From: Trichobilharzia szidati
Taxonomy: Eukaryota > Platyhelminthes > Trematoda > Strigeidida > Schistosomatidae
Direction of reading: 5' to 3'
Length of the DNA: 64,000 bases
Assembly (NCBI GenBank): GCA_944472155.2
Contig: OX235279.1
Span: forward strand, 140,526,920 to 140,590,919
Part shown: positions 11,510 to 22,989 of the stretch, piece after piece
Layout of the letters: each line of letters starts with the position of its first letter
Position numbering within the stretch: position 1 is the first letter of the stretch
Notes under the pieces: model-generated
The model's input: the letters and a program-made list of their open reading frames with translations, nothing else
The model's database searches: none
What the model was told of the DNA's origin: nothing
Program-made: the position numbers and the translations under genes

Positions 11510-14491
11510 CTGAAATCAAGAAGAAAAGAGTTATAATTTATTATGAATAACACCGGTTTTCATTCATCGTTTGAACTTTGACTTGGACCTCTGCTTATAT
11601 CTATTCAGGTTTTCTGCTGTTATGAATATGTTTCAAGTAGATTTATACGAATATTTCTGGACAATACAGTTAAAATACCACCATAATTACAATTTAACAT
11701 GACTGTTACTGACAATAACCGGTTATTATCCCCTTGTAGCTAAAAGACGGTGTAGATCGACCACTTATCTTTCCGTGCACTAAAAACATTTCGGCCTATC
11801 TGAATGTGAAATTTTTGTATCATCACCATACGTATTTAAATTTTCTCCAGAGTATGACAGATAGTTTGCAACCTAAACTACATGCGAAGGAGCATATGGC
11901 GTCACTCTGTTGTGGGTATTTTCTTCAGTTATTTGGAGGTGTCTGATCTAGAGACGTTTTCGAAGACCATCTGCTCCCAAGTATATCAAGTTCTTAACCC
12001 TCTTTTTCACTGCCAAGTTTACTTATGTATCCTTTGCAGTACGTCATTCTCATCAAATACTTTGAGGCACAGTGATATTTTCGGTTGCAATGGCAAATTT
12101 CTCGATGTTAGTTAAGTTTGCATAAGTCAGTGTTATCAGTGTATTAGGTAACTGAGCTTTCTATTACAAATTATTGACTACCTACCTTCAATCCTTGTTC
12201 TTATTTTCAGCAAACATTTATGAGGTCTGTGTTTAAAGGTGTGTATATCTGGTTTTCTAATAATTATCTTACATGCGTTGATGGAAATTCTAAGAAACTA
12301 TCGAAAAGTGACGCTTTTTAGTTGAGTAAGCAATTAAAATATGACATGCTGGTAACAAAAGAATTGGTTAAATTGTGTGTGTTCCCACTACAAAACAGTA
12401 GAGTTATAGGTTTAGTGTGTTATTAGGAAAAGATCTGCGCATGTGTTTTATTTACGGATTAAATACCATTTGAACCACCAAAACCTGGTGCTGTCGTCAG
12501 GTCTTACATTGAGCTATACAAACAGCGAATAACCTATGTGACTTGTGTGTAATGATTAGGATCCACAATGATTGCTTTCGACATCAGTCCAAAGTGCAGC
12601 ACGATGACAAACTAACAGACAGAATTAGGTCACTACTAGACAAGATGTCATTAGCTACGGTATGCCTACTGATTGATAAGAGATGCTGAAAAACTGTCTT
12701 GTGACATGTCATTCACTTGTAATCTTGATTGCCATTTCTGGTATGAAGCGAATCATATGTTGTGACATGAATATTTCCAGTTTCCGAAAGAAATTGTTGA
12801 TTTAGCACCTGTAAGTGTGTAATTTGCAAATGGCGACGAATAAGGACGTGAGACGTGACTGCGACTCGTAATGTAATCCATCTGTGCCGAAATAATACCA
12901 ATTTTGCCACCTCATAGTCGTATGTGGTCAAAATTAGGCAACAGAAAACCATAAATTGCGTCTTTACTACTATTTTTGGTGGTAATCCATTGCTTATTCA
13001 AGTGTTTTGGGACAGTCGGGAAACTGTCCACTTGATTGGGATTGGTTTGAAAAGGCACGCGAAATGCATAAGTAGGTGTCTAGCACACGTAGATTTCTTA
13101 GGTTTAACGTTAGCGATGAGAAATTTGTAAACGTCTAGCGATTATCATTACTTTTCTGGGAAATCTTCGTTATAATGATATTTGAAGGTTGTTGCAGTAA
13201 TGTAGGCAAATCTTGTAAGTGAAGATAAAAATATATGATGGATGCACTTGTTTAACACTCATATGCTTGTCAAACTTACCTTCAGTGTGAGGATATTTTG
13301 TTGTTTACCGGGAAGATAGCTGAAAGGTAATTTTTCTATTACTTCCATATTGCATGATCTTATCGATCTATCCTGCGGAAAGTAGTATTCATAATTGTAA
13401 TTACTTTTGATGCTGTCAGAATCCACTTTCCATCTCTTGTCATGCTCACATCATTGATCCAGTCTGTGTGTCTCTGCCAAGAATGCTAAATATTCCGAAA
13501 TTCAAAGTACCTTCAGACATAATTTTATTTCCTGTTTTTCAATATCCCATAGTATAACGGATTTGTCATGACCTCCGGTCACCAAATAGTTCCCTATATA
13601 CATTAGGGGTTCAATCTTGACTTTACCTTGATCATCTATGTCGCAACTGCTAATTGAACCTGTATGTCCATTTTCCAAGGTTTGCGGTCCCTGTAACCTG
13701 TATTTTCCAATGTCGATATCATATAAACAGACTGTCTTGTCCCATGATGTTGTTGTCAGCAACTTTCCATCCCTGGTTATTGCTGATGATGACACAGCAT
13801 TTTTATGATCTCTAGAACCAATCGGACTTATACTTTTCATCTTTTCAAACCTGAGCGTCAGCAAAGGTCTTTGCGATCTAAGGTCAGTGCATTTAGTAGA
13901 CCCATCTGTGGATGTTGTGATTATGTAACGCTCATTTGGAGTGAACTGACATGATGTTGGTGTTTTTTCGTGAACCTCTTTATATATATATATATATATA
14001 CATTAATTGAGAGTTAATATGTCTTACTTGGTAAAGAAAATACTTTCTTCTGAGATCTTAAATCCCACAAATTCATACAACAACTTATATCAGTCACACA
14101 AACTAGAGCGTTTCCATCCTTGCTGATAGAGTGGTCAGTAACTGCACCTCCATTTAGTAGAGTAAACTAAGGACATTAATGTTAATCGTGATATTACCTT
14201 TAGGTGCAAAGTATCATAATCGAATGAACATATTTTGAAATCCATTCCTCCAGTTGTGATACTGTTACGAATTATTATATTGTTCTTAGTTTACTTGCTC
14301 CCTTTACTATCTATTTCCACGCTGTTTATTTGTGTGACATGTTCTGTGGTGATACCGATTTGTTCGGCCTTATCTAGAGACCAAATCCGTAGTGTCTGAT
14401 CGTAGCTAACTGAAACAATATGTTCTGTTCTCTCGTTGTAAGTTAAGCTCGTAACTGAGTCTGTGTGACCATAGAAAACAATATCGTTGAA
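11408..14491 (-). CDS. WDR88: WDR88-like WD40-repeat protein (multi-exon span)
   Basis: Eight minus-strand exons with matching phases: 14491-14295, 14261-14198, 14166-14028, 13977-13627, 13593-13511, 13473-13405, 13372-13280 and 11509-11408. They encode successive WD40 blades (SYDQTLRIWSLD, DISCCMNLWDLR, TSWDKTVCLYDI, GGHDKSVILWDIE, HTDWINDVSMTRDGKWILTASK) and end in a Cys-X2-Cys...Cys-X2-Cys zinc-ribbon-like tail. That layout, with a repeat near the N-terminus and a Cys-rich end after the last blade, fits WDR88. WD40 propellers are protein-interaction scaffolds; the partner is unknown. The first coding exon, right of 14491, was not found. It is tail-to-tail with MED26. Confidence 0.8.
11510..13279 (-). 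other. WDR88-like last intron
   Basis: 1.77 kb, AT-rich. I saw no exon with domain or splice support. Short open frames (for example 12713-12952 on - and 11882-12115 on +) do not resemble a known family. Confidence 0.45.
13280..13372 (-). CDS. WDR88: WDR88-like exon F
   Basis: A 93-nt exon that finishes the last blade (DRSIRSCNMEVIEKLPFSYL) and then KQQNILTLK. The usual blade Trp is Cys here (SCNME). It ends at a strong GTAAGT donor, phase 0. Confidence 0.7.
13405..13473 (-). CDS. WDR88: WDR88-like exon E
   Basis: A 69-nt exon encoding RHTDWINDVSMTRDGKWILT plus ASK. The preceding intron is 37 bp (GTACTT...GGCAG) and the following one is 32 bp. It is phase 0 at both ends. Confidence 0.75.
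13511..13593 (-). CDS. WDR88: WDR88-like exon D2
   Basis: 83 nt starting after ATATAG. It encodes NYLVTGGHDKSVILWDIEKQ. Removing the 33-nt insert restores a normal WD blade (DDQGNYLVTGGHD). The exon ends at a GTACTT donor in phase 0. Confidence 0.7.
13627..13977 (-). CDS. WDR88: WDR88-like exon D1
   Basis: A 351-nt exon starting after a TA-rich intron. It encodes QFTPNERYIITTSTDG, LTLRFEKMKSISPIGSRDHK, TTTSWDKTVCLYDIDIGKY and GHTGSISSCDIDDQ. It ends at a GTAAAG donor (13626-13621). Reading straight on also stays open for 33 nt, so the intron is easily missed. Confidence 0.75.
14028..14166 (-). CDS. WDR88: WDR88-like exon C
   Basis: A 139-nt exon encoding a blade with SKDGNALVCVTD and CCMNLWDLRSQ. 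Acceptor CCTTAG and donor GTAAGA; it ends in phase 1, which the next exon completes to Lys. Confidence 0.75.
14198..14261 (-). CDS. WDR88: WDR88-like exon B
   Basis: A 64-nt exon flanked by a 33-bp intron upstream and a 31-bp intron downstream. It completes an Asn codon from exon A and encodes ITTGGMDFKICSFDYDTLHL. The ends are AACAG acceptor and GTAATA donor; it leaves in phase 0. Confidence 0.7.
14295..14491 (-). CDS. WDR88: WDR88-like exon A (first WD blade seen)
   Basis: Begins after an acceptor GATCAG and ends at a GTAAAC donor in phase 2. It encodes FYGHTDSVTSLTYNERTEHI and SYDQTLRIWSLD, a clear GH...WD blade. An in-frame stop lies just upstream of the acceptor, so a separate 5' exon with the start codon must exist. 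Confidence 0.75.
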
Positions 14492-16330
14492 CTGATCATA
14501 GATAATTTTTATGTCGAATTACAAGTTCCTTGTCCGTCATTCATATATGCTAGTGCTTCCAATTATCTAAGTAAGAGAAAGTAATTATCTAGAGTTACTA
14601 AATTGACTATTACAAGATTCTTAGTATAACTATTCAGAATGAAAGAATGTTTTAACATTTCCAGGTAACTTTATTCCGTAGTATCTAACTACACTTATAT
14701 CTTAGGTTTGATGTACTGATAGCTTTTTAATATAAATTCCGTTTTCAGTGTGCTAATTTTCACTAATATCTACTGGGTTTACAGACAGCATATTGGCTTC
14801 AGGATTATTGGCTTTCCGAGAAGATAATCATGTCCATAATTTTCAAAACTCCTAAATTTGAAAGCATGCTGAGTTTTCGGTTCTGTAATTGTTGCATAAG
14901 TCAGGTCAGATCGTCTTCAATAAATTGCAATAAGCTGTAAAGCGTAAATGTCATTTTTTAAGATTGAAATTGAGGTGTTACAAACATGTATCTTACAACA
15001 TCTTCCTATCCGGCTATAATAATATTAACGATAATCACTATTCCAAACAACAATGTTGTACAAGATGGAATTTTCAGCAGTTTCTTATTACTGCAAGTTT
15101 ACTCCTTAGGCACATCAATCAAACAGATTCCCGTGAATCTGAAGCTAATGCAGATTTTGGCATACGCAATAATAATGCATTAGCAAATGCTAGAAATGAG
15201 TAGCTGTTTATTTACATATTATAAAGTATCTTGGCTGATCCTTTTCCGGAATTTCTTGTTTTACACCATAAGACCCTTTCTAACTAGGGTATAGTAAAAT
15301 TCGTAGTGCAGTAGTTTTCGGAACGCTTCACAATCTCTGGCAAACTAAGGTGAAAGACTCTGTTATTCATAAGACACGAATTCTGAGAGAAACTTACAAA
15401 ACTACATCTGAAATGTCGGTACAAGTCGTAGTGCAGCACACGATTGCACTATGCTCACTATGGTATATTTTGTGTATTACTGAATTACTCAGAATAACTA
15501 AGTATAGCTTCTGGTGATTATCAATAGAGAAAGGCAATGTACACATTCTTTAAAAAAATCTCAGCAAACTGGTTAAGGGTTTATTAGGCTGACTAATATC
15601 TATCGACATAAGTAAATGTATAACCATGAACAGGAGAAGCATTACACTGTATAAAGAAGACGCTAATGCTCATGACCTAATATAGGCGGGCTTAATTTTC
15701 ATATTTTGTTTTAGGGAAAGTGTTTTTCGTTTGATTTCGGGAGACTTAAATAGAAGATTGTGATATCCAGTCGTATTTTATTACACGGTATCTGTATGTG
15801 CGTTGCTTTCGAAATTGAAAATATCTCTGCAACATAACAACCTGAAAATCATATACGCCTGTCACACCCATGGGGCTAAGTGTTACGGGATAAATCTTAA
15901 TCCTAGTTTAGACAATTCCACCTTCAATACTGAGGCGTTTGGAAGTGTTAAGTGCCAGAAGTATATACTTTTCATTACATGTGAATAATCCAAAGCCGCC
16001 TAAGCGTTCCTTAGTTTTACATTTCCGTTGACTTAGTATTCTCTGGACTGGTAGATATTACTATATCTAAACTACGGAAACTGCTAATTGTCATTTGTAA
16101 TTTTTTGGAACAGTGAGTTAGGGATCCCACTCGATGTCTGTAATTATCTCATTTCAGAATATTGCTACAACCTCCTCTGTAGAATTTTGTAAGTAACAAT
16201 CTTCGAATCAGAAGTTTACAATGATACATCGCATAAAGAATAACTGAAAGTGACAGCATACTAAAAAAAACCCATTAAATGTGGCAGGCTAAAGCCAAGA
16301 ATTCTATGGAAAAAGATACACAACCTTAAC
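14492..16330. other. Region right of WDR88-like exon A, nothing recognised
   Basis: AT-rich. It probably holds the first WDR88-like exon(s) and promoter, but no start exon could be placed. Short frames at 14964-15203 and 15803-15988 lack any recognisable domain. Confidence 0.3.
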
Positions 16331-16339
16331 TTTCATTTC

Positions 16340-18780
16340 TGTGGTCTGGGAAAGGAATGGCTGAAGTGTCTTACCCTGGCATTCCCAGTCATTCGAATTT
16401 TATATCCCTTCAAAGTATTCATTATTGAAAGATCTAATTTATGGCTGGTTTCTGGATTAGATGACACACCTGAGCTATGCAGATTTAGTTGCTTGCGCAG
16501 CGACAGGGTTAAGGGTCGTAGAGGTGGCGGGGTTGCTCTGTACATCAACAACTCCCTACATGTTCGTTCCGTGAAATCTGAAGCGCATGACAGTGGGACA
16601 AGTGAGGTAATTAGCTGTGAAGTAAGCTTTGCAGCTGGCACTCTACTCATTGGAGTTATGTATAGAAGTCCCTATTGTCAGTGCGATGACTTTATTTTAG
16701 ATCACCTCAAACAATGGGGTAAACACAGTAGCTGTCTTATTCTAGTTGATTTTAATGTACCTCATATAGACTGGGTAGCTGTCACATTTCCAGGATCCGC
16801 TAATAAGTTTGACAGCCGGTTACTCTTGACTACCATGGAAAATGCCCTGACACAACATGTCTTAGGTAGTACAAGATTCGGTTCTACCCAAGGATCTTCC
16901 TTGCTGGACTTAGTGCTTACTCATGACAACGAAGACGTGGATGGTCTAGTTATTCATCCACCTCTAGCAAACTGTGATCATGGGGTGTTAGATTTCAACT
17001 GAAGGGTTGGTAATTTAGTCAGTTTTCAACCCAAATCCCGACCTAGTGTTTGGTATGCTGACATAGTCGCTATAAAGGAGCGTGCTTCAACCGCCGACTG
17101 GTCAGTCAATATGGTCTCATCCATTGAAGATGAGTGAGATAGATTTAAGAATACACTTGAGAGGGTTACCACTGATTTCATTATCTGGAGGATTCCTAAA
17201 AGACCAACAAATCGGCCACTTTGGATAAATGGACAAGCCATAACGCTCCTGAGACGGAGGAAAAGGTTCTGTAAGCTCTTTGTTTCTACTGGGCTACAGC
17301 AGTTCCGGCAGAAATACTGTGAAACCATAAACCAGTGTATATTAACAGCATTGGCTGAAAACCTAGCCGAGCCATTGTCGGTAATCTTCAATATGTCTCT
17401 GGACCAGTCTAAATGTCCAAGAGACTGGAAAGATGCCATCATTAGTCCGGTCTTCAAAACCAGATCTAGAAACTTAGTTCGGAACTATCGTCCTGTTAGT
17501 TTGACCAGTATTATTGTTAAACTACTAGAAAGAATAATTCGTGATGCTATCATTCAGTTCATTGAAGGGAACAAACTTTTCGCTGTGGAACAGCATGGTT
17601 TTAGAGCAGGCCAGAGAAAGTTGGGCAAGCTCAGCTGATGCTAATATCCCGGAGGATGTCATATTCATCGACCTTAGCAAGGCGTTTGACAGGGTTTCTC
17701 ATTCAGGTCTCCTAGTAAAGTTAGGTAGTCTGGGAATCAATACAGTGATTACTGACTGGATTCAAAACTTTCTAAAGGACAGAAGACAAAGAGTACGAGT
17801 TGACGGGGTTTTATCAACATGGGAATCGGTTAAGAGTGGCGTTCCTCAGGGTACAATTCTAGGCCCACTTCTCTTCCTGATTTATGTTAATGAGATTCCA
17901 TCGGTAGTTAAGTCATCCTGCTTACTGTTTGCTGATGACATCAAGATGTGGAGGGCTTTACACGATGACAGTGATCAACTTGCTTTGCAGGAAGATTTAA
18001 ATTTGTTAAGTGATTGGTGTAAGCACTGGGCCTTGAAGATTAACTTAAGCATGAGTGTAGTTATGCATGTATCTCATAGTCATGTGCACAATTACTCAAT
18101 GAATGGCATTGCTCTCCCAGTGGTCACTGAGTACAAGGACTTGGGAGTGGTTGTGCAGCATGACTTGAAAACAGCAGCAAACTGTAGAGCTGCAGCCACT
18201 AAGGGTTTTCGAATATTGTGGGCCATACGCAAGGATTTCTCGAACTTTGACGCTGATATATTTCGTATATTATATCCGACTTATATCAGACCTCATTTGG
18301 AATATTGGATCCAGGCAGCGAGCCCGTGTTTCAAATACGAAATAGATTTATTAGAAAGGGTGCAAAGAGTAGGAACTAAGCTAATAAAGGGTTTCTCAAC
18401 CCTCTCATATGAGGAGAGGTTAAGTCGACTGGGTTTATTTCCACTGTCATACAGACGACTTAGGGGTGACCTAATACTAGCATACCGTATCCTAAGAAAT
18501 GATTTTGGAGCTAGTTTATCTAATTTATTTCTTCCTTCTAGCACCAACCAATTGCGAGGACATCACCTCAAGGTTCAGAAACCACGGTCGAATCGTCTGC
18601 GTCTGGAGATCCGTTTTTCGAATCGAATTGTGAACCATTGGAACTCCCTACCGGAACACGTCGTATCGGCGCCATCCGTCGATGCATTCAAGGCGAGATT
18701 AGACCTCCTTTTTGCAACAAATCGAAAGGATTAACACAGGCATATAGCCTACTATCCTAAATAAATTGTCACCTGTAAAC
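16340..18780 (+). mobile_element. CR1-like (SR1-type) non-LTR retrotransposon, defective
   Basis: In order: the C-terminal part of an AP-like endonuclease (16493-17002; GGGVALYIN, VMYRSPY, DFNVPHIDW, CDHGVLDF), a linker with an in-frame stop near 17135, then a reverse transcriptase split by a frameshift near 17630. RT motifs: LVRNYRPVSLTS (around 17475), FIDLSKAFDRVSH (17660), SGVPQGTILGPLLF (17838) and LLFADDIKMW (17925). The post-RT region ends near 18734 with VNHWNSLPEHVVSAPSVDAF. The endonuclease GDFN and SDH motifs read VDFN and CDH. It is 5' truncated around 16340. I name the clade from the motif style; exact family membership was not searched. Confidence 0.8.
17541..18734 (+). pseudogene. 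Reverse transcriptase part of the CR1-like element
   Basis: A 397-codon open frame with RT palm motifs including FADD and a long C-terminal region typical of CR1-like ORF2. It overlaps the shifted upstream frame (to 17638), where RT motifs 1-2 lie, showing a frameshift within the finger domain. It cannot make the full ORF2 product without that part. Confidence 0.75.
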
Positions 18781-19320
18781 TCATGTTTTCAGCAGTTTAG
18801 AAATCCAATAAAAGTTGTGACATCGCCCAGTCGGAGAGTTTTTTCAGACCTGGGATATGCGGATGAAAACGTGGGCCAAGAGAGAAAATTTGGGTCATTT
18901 TCAGTTCAAACATGGGTAGGGTGGAGAAGAAACTTGGTTATTTTTCAAAAATTACAGGGTTAAAATGGTTTCAATATTTTTAGTAAATTTGTGGATTTCA
19001 AAAAATTCACAAGTACTAACATTTTTTCAGATAATCTTCAATAAGCACTTATAGTAAAACTGGAACATTTGGTTTACTATTTGCATATATATGTATATAT
19101 ATAAAATGGGTCTTTTCAGTCTCGGACTACCTAAGAATTTAGGGTAAATTCACTCCAGTGAGTACGCACAGTATTCGGAACAACCACTAATGTCTTCAAC
19201 CCAAGCTTACAACAATTCTAAACTTATTCTAACCTATGCGTTGATAATGCCTTTTTATGGTAAATGAAAATTTTTTTCTACCCACTATGTTCTTAAATAA
19301 CGCTGGTCGTGCTTAAAAAG
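18781..19320. other. Non-coding spacer after the CR1-like element
   Basis: No gene seen. It holds a TA-rich tract near 19085-19105 and the word CCCAAGCTTACAA (19201-19213), which recurs inverted at about 19859-19871 beyond the tandem array. Confidence 0.4.
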
Positions 19321-19324
19321 AGAG

Positions 19325-19665
19325 CTGGGTGCTGAATTAATGCGACAAAATCTGAAAAGGCTAGAATTAAGCTGAAAAAATTGCCACTATGTGCTGAATT
19401 AGGTCTTTTCGTTCTGAAGTAATGCTAGTCAGTTCTGAATATGTGCTGAGAAGGCTAGAATTAAGCTGAAAAAATTGCCACTATGTGCTGAATTAGGTCT
19501 TTTCGTTCTGAAGTAATGCTAGTCAGTTCTGAATATATGCTGAGAAGGCTAGAATTAAGCTGAAAAAATTGCCACTATGTGCTGAATTAGGTCTTTTCGT
19601 TTTGAAGTAATGCTAGTCAGAGCTTAATATGTCCTGTAATGGCTGGAACAACGCTGATAAGGAAA
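19325..19665. repeat. 94-bp tandem repeat array
   Basis: The word GGCTAGAATTAAGCTGAAAA starts at 19359, 19453 and 19547, giving an exact 94-bp period. The second and third copies are almost identical across the full unit. Diverged partial copies extend left to ~19320 and right to ~19760. Each unit carries several TTCTGAA/GCTGAA words. Confidence 0.9.
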
Positions 19666-21159
19666 CCCAGTATGTTCTGATCTACTCGTGAAAATGCCTA
19701 GAAAAAGAACACGGTGCTGAATTAGTTCTAGTCATGCTGAAAACCAGCACTGAGTTCTAGTCTGTGCCATTAAACAAACCATTTCAGAACAGATTCAGAA
19801 TTTACTCACTATAGGATGCAAGAATTATTTCAGATTTACTGAGATTTAATTCAGCATTATTGTAAGCTTGGGAATAAACTGTTGAAAGAACCAAAGTCTG
19901 AAATTAATAGTTTCTTCGTAAAATATCAGTAAACTTATTGCTTATAATCTAGACATTTTTCGAAAACTTAAGGCTGGCTTGAATGCCATTTGCATTTTAA
20001 CTATATATATATATCTATGAAAAGTATTTTCCTAAAATAATTCAGCATAATTTTATCTAATGCTGACAAGGAATACTTAGCATTCAGCAAGCATACAAAA
20101 ATAATCATGTCCAAAAACCCACGTTAAATGCAAAGAAACAAGTAGTATTACCGCTTATTCGATTTGGATCACGACCTTGATTTCTAGGGGATAAACACTG
20201 AAGGTAGCAGTTAAACGGTAGTGTATGTCTCCATTAAAATATCTGGCCGTAAAAATTCGACAAGTGAAACAGATGGTATAAACAAATTTCATTGTCTTTA
20301 TTTAAATTAGTTTTTTTTGCAAGATAAATACAGGAGTTAATTCGACTATTTAGTTATTGGTACTGCTACAAAGTATATAAATTCGACTTTCATTATACAT
20401 TTATAATTACCTTCTGTGTCTATCAGACATGGCTAAGTGTTGCTTGGCATACTTTTATGTATCTGTGGTCAACTAGCAGTAACAGTGCCCAAATTCAACA
20501 CTGAGATCCTTTCTGTGTTATTGAAATCAGAACACCAGTCTAAATCACAAGGGTAATATTTATTGCTTATCCAGTATCTTCTTCAGTGAAATGTGAATCC
20601 AGGACACCTATAGAGAACTTGTTGCAGGGACAGTAATGTAAGCCGAACTACTATTTCTCTGCCGCACTGCTTTTCTGGCAAGGTAGGAAAACTCTTACAC
20701 TAGTTAGGTTCTGATGGAAACAGTATGTCGCACAACCGGATGTTTTCGGCATATAGATGTTTACATACATGCACATAAAATGACAACCATTAACGTGAGA
20801 CAAAATTAGAAAATTTAAGACTTCAGTATACAGTGAAAATGATGACTGAAAAATTACTTGAGGATTGATGGTCATGTAGTCTCATATCTTAGTGAACAGT
20901 TATTCAATTGATCAAGAGGCAAAATATCAGGTTTGCGAAATAATCACGCCCGGAGTCAAAATATATCCGTAGAAAAGCTTTCATCAGCAACTTATCAATG
21001 CTAGGGTGACGTGGAAATTCTATCATTTTTAATAAACTAGCGAAGATAGTGTGCAACGCTACTTGTCCGCAGACGTGGGAAGATCTGTGGTCTCTCTCTC
21101 ACCAGGCTAAACAGTGTTTCAATATCTTCACAATGTGTTATACTTGGTATACATGCTAC

Positions 21160-21470
21160 AGACAAAAGGATGTCAACAAGGTTTATCTGGCTTGCCGACA
21201 ACCGTGGTGTTTGAAGTTGGACACGTCGTCGCACATGAAACCAGCGCCCTTAGATGCATAAATACAACTTTAGTAGAATTGGACCATTTGTTACGCCTCA
21301 TGGATATTTCGGACACGTTGTTCTGGATACCGTTGGCCCACTGTTTCATTCCAAATATCAGCCGTGTGTGCTTGCATGCATAGACCGCTACACCAGTCGT
21401 TCAGAAGCTGTCTGTTTTCTGGATACCATAACAGAAGAGCAGAAAATCGCCCGTTCATATAAGAATAAAA
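21160..21470 (+). pseudogene. Ty3/gypsy integrase fragment
   Basis: The frame 21254-21487 reads YFGHVVLDTVGPLFHSKY then CIDRYTSRSEAVCFLD, which is the first catalytic-Asp block of a gypsy integrase core (usual form D-x-VGP...CIDR-x-T-x-W-x-E). Neighbouring frames carry the shifted upstream part. There is no second Asp or Glu block, RT or LTR nearby, so it is an isolated relic. Confidence 0.6.
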
Positions 21471-21501
21471 CTTGTGCGCTGTGGTAGAGTGTAATTCCAT
21501 T

Positions 21502-21542
21502 ATTGCTCATAATCATACCACCTTCGTATGATTATAAGCAAT
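21502..21542. repeat. 17-bp stem hairpin
   Basis: 21502-21518 pairs with 21526-21542 with one mismatch around a 7-nt loop. It lies just after the gypsy fragment. There is no T-run after it and the role is unknown. Confidence 0.7.
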
Positions 21543-21654
21543 GTATTGTGCTCGAAACGTTATCAGTAAACATTACTGTATAACACTGTGAGACCTTATC
21601 AAAACAAAAATTTAATCATAAGAGGAAATCGCTCGCACATTTCGGAAGCTCTTC

Positions 21655-21750
21655 TTTAGTAACAAATAACCGGGGGTAAGAATTTGCTCCAGCGACCTAC
21701 GAAAGACCCTCTGACCGAATGGGCTACAGTTGCACCCCAACCACGACATC
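21655..21750 (-). repeat. Possible tRNA-like SINE relic
   Basis: The minus strand reads a degraded A-box-like GTAGCCCATTCGGTCAGAGG and then GGTCGCTGGAGCAAATTC, similar to a tRNA T-arm/B box. It is too degraded for a cloverleaf. Confidence 0.35.
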
Positions 21751-21939
21751 CTGTAGAACGTTTCCAGTGACAACTTAAACCTTTCTTAATGGTCATTCTC
21801 AGAATCCGTTCCACCCGTAAAGTGTTCTGAACTTGTTCTTTGCATTTAACGTGGGTTTTTTGACATGATTATTTTTGTATGCTTACTGAATGTGAAGTAT
21901 TCTTCCTCAGCATTAGATAAAATTATACAAATTTTATTT

Positions 21940-22980
21940 ATTGCAGTGCGAATACTACGTTTATCCAATATTCGCTTTCCAATGTCGTTTTTGCGAGCTA
22001 GTATAGACCAATTTGAATTTTTTGTGCTCGCCTCTTGATTGTGAGGTATGGGTTCCTGATCTTCGGTAAACTTCTGCGTAGCTCGTTCCGCCACTCGACT
22101 GTTGTAGCTTTGGTTGACTCCAAAAGGAGTAGTGCTGGGATTAATTATATGTGGTTTGTAGTATGAGGTATGCTAAGATTGTTACTACTGTGAATGGAGT
22201 TGATCCTTTCACCAGTTAGTCCTCCGGTATCGTCATCACAGGAAAAGAGATAATAATAGTAATGATAGATATAATTAGTGAAGTTATTCAGACTAACCGA
22301 CAGAAAACGAAATAAAGAAAACGAAACAACAGTCAGCTGATTAAATTTGAAGAATACTATGAATAATATATATCGGTAATTATATTATATTACATATATT
22401 TATTCTTATCTACGTAGGACACACCAGTTGTACAGGCATGGATAAGTATTATTTACATTACAAGAATTTGATTTATGGTGAAGTTACAAGGTTGCTGTCC
22501 TCTCTGACATTAGTTAGTGAGTACAATCTGACAGCTAGTCGTTCAATGGAGCACATCAATAAATATAGAAATATTTTCTTCGCATTAACTAAAACCCAAG
22601 TATGTGTTGCATGGATTACACGTAGAGGGCTATTCCTTAGCTACTCTAGATCATTGATACTGTTTGTATAAGATGTCATACAGCGTCTTACTGTCGTGAC
22701 AGTGAATACTCCAAGGGTGCTGAGTCATTACTAGCCAAAACTCGAAGGATGATAAGTGGGTAAGTGACTTCAGTTGTCGCTCAGCTTCAGTCTAAATGTA
22801 GATCTGTGCAACTTCTACTACAAGGCAAACAGAAGAGAAGAGGCGAGCAGCAAGGTAACAGAGAGGAAAGTAAAAGTATGTGAAATCGAATATGACCCTA
22901 GTGTGTGTACTTATATGCTTGTATTCGTTGTACATATATATTTATTGCTACTCAGTCTTATTATGCATTTACGCTACTAG
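21940..22980. other. Unassigned AT-rich region
   Basis: No gene recognised. About 22551-22600 resembles 25425-25475 (shared TTCTTCGCATTAAC-type words), suggesting an unnamed dispersed repeat. The short frame 22438-22671 has no domain. Confidence 0.35.
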
Positions 22981-22989
22981 TTTATTTAT

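Larger units (their letters stand above)
20041..21928. mobile_element. Segment bounded by ~95-bp inverted repeats
   Basis: 20041-20133 and 21831-21928 are reverse complements of each other at roughly 90% identity by eye. They share CAGCATTAGATAAAATTAT, ATGATTATTTTTGTATGCTT and GCATTTAACGTGGG. The 1.9-kb interval contains a gypsy-type integrase fragment and no transposase that I recognise. It could be a non-autonomous TIR element that captured other DNA, or an inverted duplication. No target-site duplication was confirmed. Confidence 0.55.

Noticed and set aside
12713..12952. Minus frame as another WDR88-like exon
   Set aside because: No WD-blade pattern, and exon F joins in phase to the Cys-rich exon at 11509.
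19325..19665. CRISPR-like array
   Set aside because: Contiguous tandem repeat with no unique spacers, in a eukaryotic genome.
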